A stretch of 8,594 bases of DNA from CAZLPZ01 sp964607245. GTDB taxonomy: Bacteria; Pseudomonadota; Alphaproteobacteria; Micavibrionales; Micavibrionaceae. Shown here piece by piece: positions 5,770 to 8,594 of the stretch. The notes beneath the pieces are model-generated. The model did not search any database, was not told the origin of the DNA, and saw nothing but the letters and a program-made list of their open reading frames with translations. Each line of letters starts with the position of its first letter. Within the stretch, counting starts at the first letter, position 1. Position numbers and translations under genes: made by a program. The stretch spans positions 1 to 8,594 of the forward strand of contig CAZSIB010000023.1 in the NCBI GenBank assembly GCA_964607245.1, written 5' to 3'.

Positions 5770-6654
5770 TTAACCAAATAAATCCGCGCGCTCCAAGACG
5801 TTTGATGCCAAATGAGACTTCATTTTCTCAAGCGCGCGGTGTTCCAATTGGCGCACGCGTTCCTTACTGACCCCGAGCGTGATCCCCAGATCCTCAAGCG
5901 TCAGGGCGCGTGGGGCCAAATGGCGTTTTTGGATGATCGTTTTTTCCCGGTCGGTCAGGGTGGATAAGGCATTCGCAAGCCACTGCGAGCGGACTTTTGC
6001 GTCTTTCATGCTGATGACGATATCTTCGGGGTTGGGCCGAGAATCGGGCAGAAGCGCGATATATTCGTCGTCTCCTTCGGGTCCCATCACGGCGTTCAGT
6101 GAGAGATCTCCGCCGTTCAAACGCTGTTCCATGGATTGCACATCCTTGACCGAGACGTGAAGTTTCTGGGCGATTTCTGCTGTTGCGGTGTCATCCAAAT
6201 ATTCTTGATGACGTGCAGCGTTGTCGATCCGCGCGCGCAGGCGACGTAAATTAAAGAACAGGGCCTTTTGTGCGGACGTGGTGCCCGTGCGGACGATGGA
6301 CCAGTTGCGCAGGATATAATCCTGCATCTGGGCGCGAATCCACCACGTGGCATAGGTGGCAAAGCGCACCTGGTGCGACCGGTCAAATCGTTTGGCGGCC
6401 TCCATCAACCCCAGGACGCCTTCTTGGATCAGGTCATTCATGGGCAGGCCATAGTTCCGGAATTTGGTGGCAAGCGAGATGGCCAAGCGGTGATGGGCCG
6501 AGATAAGACGGTGCAGCGCCCCTTCATCCTGATGGTCGAGCCAGGCGGAAATCAGAGCGATTTCATCATCCCGAGAGAGGACGGGTTCGGCAAAAGCCTG
6601 GCGGATAAAAGATTGATCGAGGTCGCGTGTTTTTGAATCATAAAAATGAGTCAT
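5770..6654 (-). CDS. rpoH: RNA polymerase heat-shock sigma factor RpoH (RpoHII-like)
   Basis: This sigma-70 family factor directs RNA polymerase to heat-shock and stress promoters. Counting from the start chosen here (294 residues), region 2 has HHRLAISLATKF, GLPMNDLIQEGVLGLMEAAKRF (69-90) and VRFATYATWWIRAQMQDYIL (96-115). The RpoH box typical of sigma-32 proteins is QKALFFNLRRLR (129-140). Region 4.2 is LTLEDLGITLGVSKERVRQL (251-270) followed by EHRALEKM. The frame stays open to an ATG at 6774 (40 more residues), but the start at 6654 has AAAAGGTG about 6 bases upstream, aligns with the N-terminus of known RpoH proteins, and gives the usual length; the 6774 ATG lacks a well-placed ribosome binding site. 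Phrases such as LDHQDEGALHRL and LRNWSIVRTGTTSAQKALFF resemble the alphaproteobacterial RpoHII branch as I recall it. It is divergent from the 332-residue gene. Confidence 0.96.
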   Translation of the reverse strand: MTHFYDSKTRDLDQSFIRQAFAEPVLSRDDEIALISAWLDHQDEGALHRLISAHHRLAISLATKFRNYGLPMNDLIQEGVLGLMEAAKRFDRSHQVRFATYATWWIRAQMQDYILRNWSIVRTGTTSAQKALFFNLRRLRARIDNAARHQEYLDDTATAEIAQKLHVSVKDVQSMEQRLNGGDLSLNAVMGPEGDDEYIALLPDSRPNPEDIVISMKDAKVRSQWLANALSTLTDREKTIIQKRHLAPRALTLEDLGITLGVSKERVRQLEHRALEKMKSHLASNVLERADLFG

Positions 6655-6827
6655 GTGTTCACCTTTTTCTAAGCGTGAATAAATATCTGGCCGGCCAAGC
6701 GCCGCACCAAAGATTTTTGGGTCGTGATCCGGCCCAACCATTGGCACCGGACTCTTAAATCGTACCCCATTCATACCTATTTGTGTAGAAAAATCGGAAG
6801 GGGTGGTAATGGAATATTATTTACATA

Positions 6828-6833
6828 ATTATA
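6828..6833 (-). promoter_or_regulatory. Possible -10 element for rpoH
   Basis: A perfect TATAAT on the minus strand in an AT-rich patch, which would start transcription near 6821 and leave a leader of about 165 bases before the preferred rpoH start. No good -35 hexamer is found at 16-18 bases, so a different sigma factor or an activator may be involved, or the match is fortuitous. Confidence 0.3.
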
Positions 6834-6889
6834 AACGATTTTGCTTTGTGTGGGAGGGGTGTGGGGGCACTTTTTTGGAAAACTAATTC

Positions 6890-6919
6890 TTGACATATCC
6901 AATGCGTTTCCCCTAGGAT
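6890..6919 (+). promoter_or_regulatory. Sigma-70-like promoter of the 332-residue gene
   Basis: A perfect TTGACA (6890-6895), an 18-base spacer and TAGGAT (6914-6919, 4 of 6 to TATAAT) lie just upstream of the gene, giving a leader of about 35 bases before the ATG at 6962. Orientation and distance fit well. Confidence 0.55.
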
Positions 6920-6961
6920 CCGGGGCATATAACCCAATAAATCATCAGAGGAGAGAAAATA

Positions 6962-7960
6962 ATGTCACAATCACAGCAGTTTCACGGATTCCCCGCATTT
7001 GGTCTTGGCGCCCCTGTAACGGTACGCCAGGAAAATGACCCCATGTTGGCGGGAATGTTTGCAGCGGTCGCAAGACAGCGGGCGTTTGACCAGGCACTCG
7101 CGGCGGCCAAAAAAGAAATGCCGAAAAACATTCAAGCCTGGCATGATTTATCCGAAGAGCAGCGCGGCGCATTTGTTCCAAATTTGCTGAACTGTCAGGC
7201 GATGTTGTTTTTATCGGAGCATGATCCGAAAACAGCCGTTTCGGAACACAAAAGGATTCTGGATGGCCTCTCCGATGCCGATAAAGTCAAGTATTTGCCG
7301 ACATTGGTGAACAGCCCGGCGTATGTTTTGGCATTGAAAGATGAGACATATCCAACGGGTGCGCTGGTGAATCTTTGTCATTCAGCGGAATTGGGACTTG
7401 GTGGAGATGTCTTGGAACAAGCGATTCCTCTTTTACTCGATAATGCGGTGACAAGGGCGTATCCAGACAGAATCCAGTCCTTGGGCATGGTCGGGTATTA
7501 CTATGATTTGTTGGATAAGTTGGCAGATCGAGCAGCTGTGGAACGTCAACTGCCCCAATTTGCAACATATCCGGCTTGGGATGAATGGCGTGCGCGTGAC
7601 GGGGATGCGGGTGTTTGTGCCTCAATTCTGCGCTGGATGAGTAATTTTTCCAATTGGGCCTTATCTCATGAAAATTATACCCTAGGGGAGAAGATGTCTC
7701 GCCAATTAGAGAACACCTTGAAGACGGGGGAAGAACTACCCGAAGCCCGGCGGCGCATGGGGGAATTTTTCGATGAATTATTGGTGAAATTAAGAGGCGA
7801 AGGTTATTCTCCCCTTCTGGTAACCCTAGCTCAAATTGGTAAGGATATTGCGTTGGATCAACATCAAACCCATGCACCGGGTGCCGCCCAGGCGGTGGAG
7901 GCAGTTCAGAAATTGGTCGATCAACCAACGGGGGATGCCCCCGCACCGGGCAACATGTAA
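6962..7960 (+). CDS. Unrecognised helical protein with internal ~40-residue repeats
   Basis: I do not recognise this 332-residue protein. It has no signal peptide or membrane segment, so it is probably cytoplasmic unless exported by a specialised route. It is rich in helix-forming residues. The N-terminal half shows a repeat: L-S-x(8)-V/L-P-x-L-L/V-N at 63-76 (ending VPNLLN) and 103-116 (ending LPTLVN), with weaker units ending IPLLLD (155-160) and LPQFAT (197-202). The conserved prolines at 73, 113, 156 and 198 are spaced 40, 43 and 42, suggesting a helical solenoid. Residues 220-300 form further amphipathic helices, and the last 25 residues are a Pro/Gly/Ala-rich tail. The start is well supported by AGAGGAGAG about 6 bases before ATG and by the TTGACA promoter. 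The gene is divergent from rpoH and is followed 18 bases later by a small membrane-protein gene. Confidence 0.9.
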   Translation: MSQSQQFHGFPAFGLGAPVTVRQENDPMLAGMFAAVARQRAFDQALAAAKKEMPKNIQAWHDLSEEQRGAFVPNLLNCQAMLFLSEHDPKTAVSEHKRILDGLSDADKVKYLPTLVNSPAYVLALKDETYPTGALVNLCHSAELGLGGDVLEQAIPLLLDNAVTRAYPDRIQSLGMVGYYYDLLDKLADRAAVERQLPQFATYPAWDEWRARDGDAGVCASILRWMSNFSNWALSHENYTLGEKMSRQLENTLKTGEELPEARRRMGEFFDELLVKLRGEGYSPLLVTLAQIGKDIALDQHQTHAPGAAQAVEAVQKLVDQPTGDAPAPGNM

Positions 7961-7978
7961 GGATAGGGTGGGTAAGAA

Positions 7979-8287
7979 ATGTCATCACGCTATGATTTTA
8001 ATCAACCCAAGCGGCGGGGCAGGGGGAAACTTTTGGCCGGGGTGATTTTGGCGGCGGCGGGTGTTTGTACAGCCGCCTTTGCCGTGGCGTCCTATCAGAA
8101 CGCCAAGATAGGTATAAATTCATTTGATCGTGCGTTGAATTCTTGCCGTAGTAAGAACTGGATTCGTTGTGGATTGGTTCCCGGCGCAGCCTTGGGGCGC
8201 GGTGCAGCGGTGTTGTTTCGCCAAGATCGACCGGCGGCAGAGCGGCAAGAGAAAGAATCTTCTCAGGCAAAACCAACACGTCCCTGA
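7979..8287 (+). CDS. Small single-pass membrane protein, unknown
   Basis: The 102-residue product has a basic N-terminus (KRRGRGK, 11-17), one strongly hydrophobic segment (about 18-38, LLAGVILAAAGVCTAAFAVAS), then a short region with two cysteines (Cys56, Cys64) and a charged Lys/Glu/Gln-rich tail. By the positive-inside rule the N-terminus should be cytoplasmic and the cysteine-bearing part periplasmic; alternatively the segment is an uncleaved signal. It starts 18 bases after the preceding stop, in the same direction, so co-transcription is likely. The ribosome binding site is poor (GGGTGGGTAAG), which lowers confidence. It ends 15 bases before a palindromic repeat. I know no family for it. 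Confidence 0.6.
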   Translation: MSSRYDFNQPKRRGRGKLLAGVILAAAGVCTAAFAVASYQNAKIGINSFDRALNSCRSKNWIRCGLVPGAALGRGAAVLFRQDRPAAERQEKESSQAKPTRP

Positions 8288-8302
8288 AAACTGAACATAG
8301 GA

Positions 8303-8330
8303 CTGGATCCCCGCCTTCGCAGGGATGACA
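8303..8330 (-). repeat. Palindromic REP-like repeat, copy 3
   Basis: On the minus strand this 28-base unit differs from copy 1 at a single position (a C-to-T change that turns a C-G stem pair into T-G, keeping the hairpin). It stands alone here, 15 bases after the stop of the small membrane-protein gene, where it may protect or terminate the transcript. Confidence 0.85.
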
Positions 8331-8339
8331 ATGGTTTGT

Positions 8340-8381
8340 AAACCCCTTAATTTCCTGCACCGCACAATAGCAGGGGGGTTT
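8340..8381. repeat. Interrupted inverted repeat downstream of copy 3
   Basis: AAACCCC (8340-8346) pairs with GGGGTTT (8375-8381) and CCTGC (8354-8358) with GCAGG (8370-8374), separated by a 7-base bulge on one side and an 11-base loop. It could be a terminator-like or other structured RNA element between the upstream gene pair and the next gene. Confidence 0.4.
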
Positions 8382-8469
8382 GATCCTCCCGTTGAATCGC
8401 GTATCCAATGCGCGGCGTTGTTTTGATAAAGACTCCGTCCGTTTATGTTCTCGACGCAATGATCCAAAG

Positions 8470-8594
8470 ATGAGGGTTCCCGTGGTGGCTGCGAAAAAGA
8501 CTGATCCGAAAGATAAAAAATCGAGCGCGGCGTCTGTCCCGCTGAAGGTGTTGTCGAATTCTCTCCCCTTGCCGGGGGTTGAGGAACTCAAGAA
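8470..8594 (+). CDS. Probable start of a gene running off the window (partial)
   Basis: From ATG at 8470 the frame is open to the window end (41 codons seen), reading MRVPVVAAKKTDPKDKKSS and on through VPLKVLSNSLPLPGVEELK. The Lys/Asp/Ser-rich opening followed by hydrophobic-polar alternation looks like the start of a real cytoplasmic protein. GTG at 8482 is an alternative start, since TGAGGG lies about 5 bases before it and the ATG lacks a clear ribosome binding site. The frame is open further upstream to 8371, so a longer product is possible. I cannot assign a function. Confidence 0.4.
   Translation, partial: MRVPVVAAKKTDPKDKKSSAASVPLKVLSNSLPLPGVEELK

Larger units (their letters stand above)
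6655..6961. other. Divergent intergenic region between rpoH and the 332-residue gene
   Basis: These 307 bases lie between two divergent starts. The left 120 bases are open in the rpoH frame but are more likely 5' leader than protein. The middle (about 6808-6840) is AT-rich with rpoH-side promoter potential. The right third holds the TTGACA promoter for the plus-strand gene, and a GTGGGAGGGGTGTGGGGGC purine-rich stretch (about 6849-6868) separates the two. No other gene is visible. Confidence 0.7.

Noticed and set aside
6841..7038. Short plus-strand open frame over the rpoH-side intergenic region
   Set aside because: It contains the promoter and ribosome binding site of the 332-residue gene and overlaps its start out of frame.
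7287..7988. Minus-strand open frame opposite the 332-residue gene
   Set aside because: Pro/His/Ser-rich with no domain pattern, whereas the plus-strand frame has a promoter, a strong ribosome binding site and repeats.
8363..8410. tRNA-like T-arm on the minus strand (peptide GGSNPPA in one frame, typical of mistranslated tRNA)
   Set aside because: The T-loop is imperfect (A in place of the first T), the T-stem has a mismatch, there is no CCA end or D-arm, and I could not fold a full cloverleaf.
7998..8591. Minus-strand open frame of 197 codons
   Set aside because: It crosses repeat copy 3 and is antisense to the small membrane-protein gene and the partial gene at the right edge; composition is Pro/Arg-rich and changes along its length.

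Overview
The window reads as chromosomal DNA from an alphaproteobacterium. The evidence is a GapR (DUF2312) nucleoid protein, a heat-shock sigma factor with alphaproteobacterial-style motifs, and envelope genes (lpxC, bamD, ddl, ftsQ) that in this class sit near the division/cell-wall (dcw) cluster. Base composition is moderate in GC, and the intergenic spaces carry small palindromic repeats of the type whose accidental translation gives 'VIPAKAGIQ'-like peptides. A Micavibrio-like or neighbouring deep-branching lineage is possible, but that is an inference from gene flavour, not something the sequence proves.

Layout. Positions 1-1125 (+ strand): an exported protein whose C-terminal half resembles the DotI/IcmL component of type IVB secretion or conjugation systems, followed by gapR. 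Positions 1139-6654 (- strand, transcribed right to left): rpoH, lpxC, then a roughly 600-bp gene-free stretch full of hairpins and repeats, then bamD, ddl, ftsQ and an unrecognised 129-residue ORF packed as one probable operon. Positions 6655-6961: a divergent intergenic region with promoter-like sequences for both sides. Positions 6962-8287 (+ strand): two unrecognised genes, a 332-residue helical protein with an internal ~40-residue repeat and a 102-residue single-pass membrane protein. Positions 8288-8594: a third copy of the palindromic repeat and the probable beginning of a gene that runs off the window.

How the genes fit together. lpxC (lipid A synthesis), bamD (outer-membrane protein assembly), ddl (peptidoglycan precursor synthesis) and ftsQ (divisome) are all envelope and division functions. 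They form a rearranged, pared-down version of the usual alphaproteobacterial dcw tail: murB is absent before ddl, ftsA/ftsZ are absent after ftsQ, and lpxC and bamD lie upstream rather than downstream of ddl-ftsQ. rpoH lies directly upstream of lpxC in the same direction. Its sequence most resembles, from memory, the RpoHII subgroup linked to oxidative stress.

The most interesting items are the DotI/IcmL-like protein at the left edge (its neighbours outside the window should be inspected), the repeat-containing 332-residue protein divergent from rpoH, the unknown gene occupying the ftsA position after ftsQ, and the repeat-rich gap between lpxC and bamD. I see no CRISPR array, rRNA, convincing tRNA or transposase.
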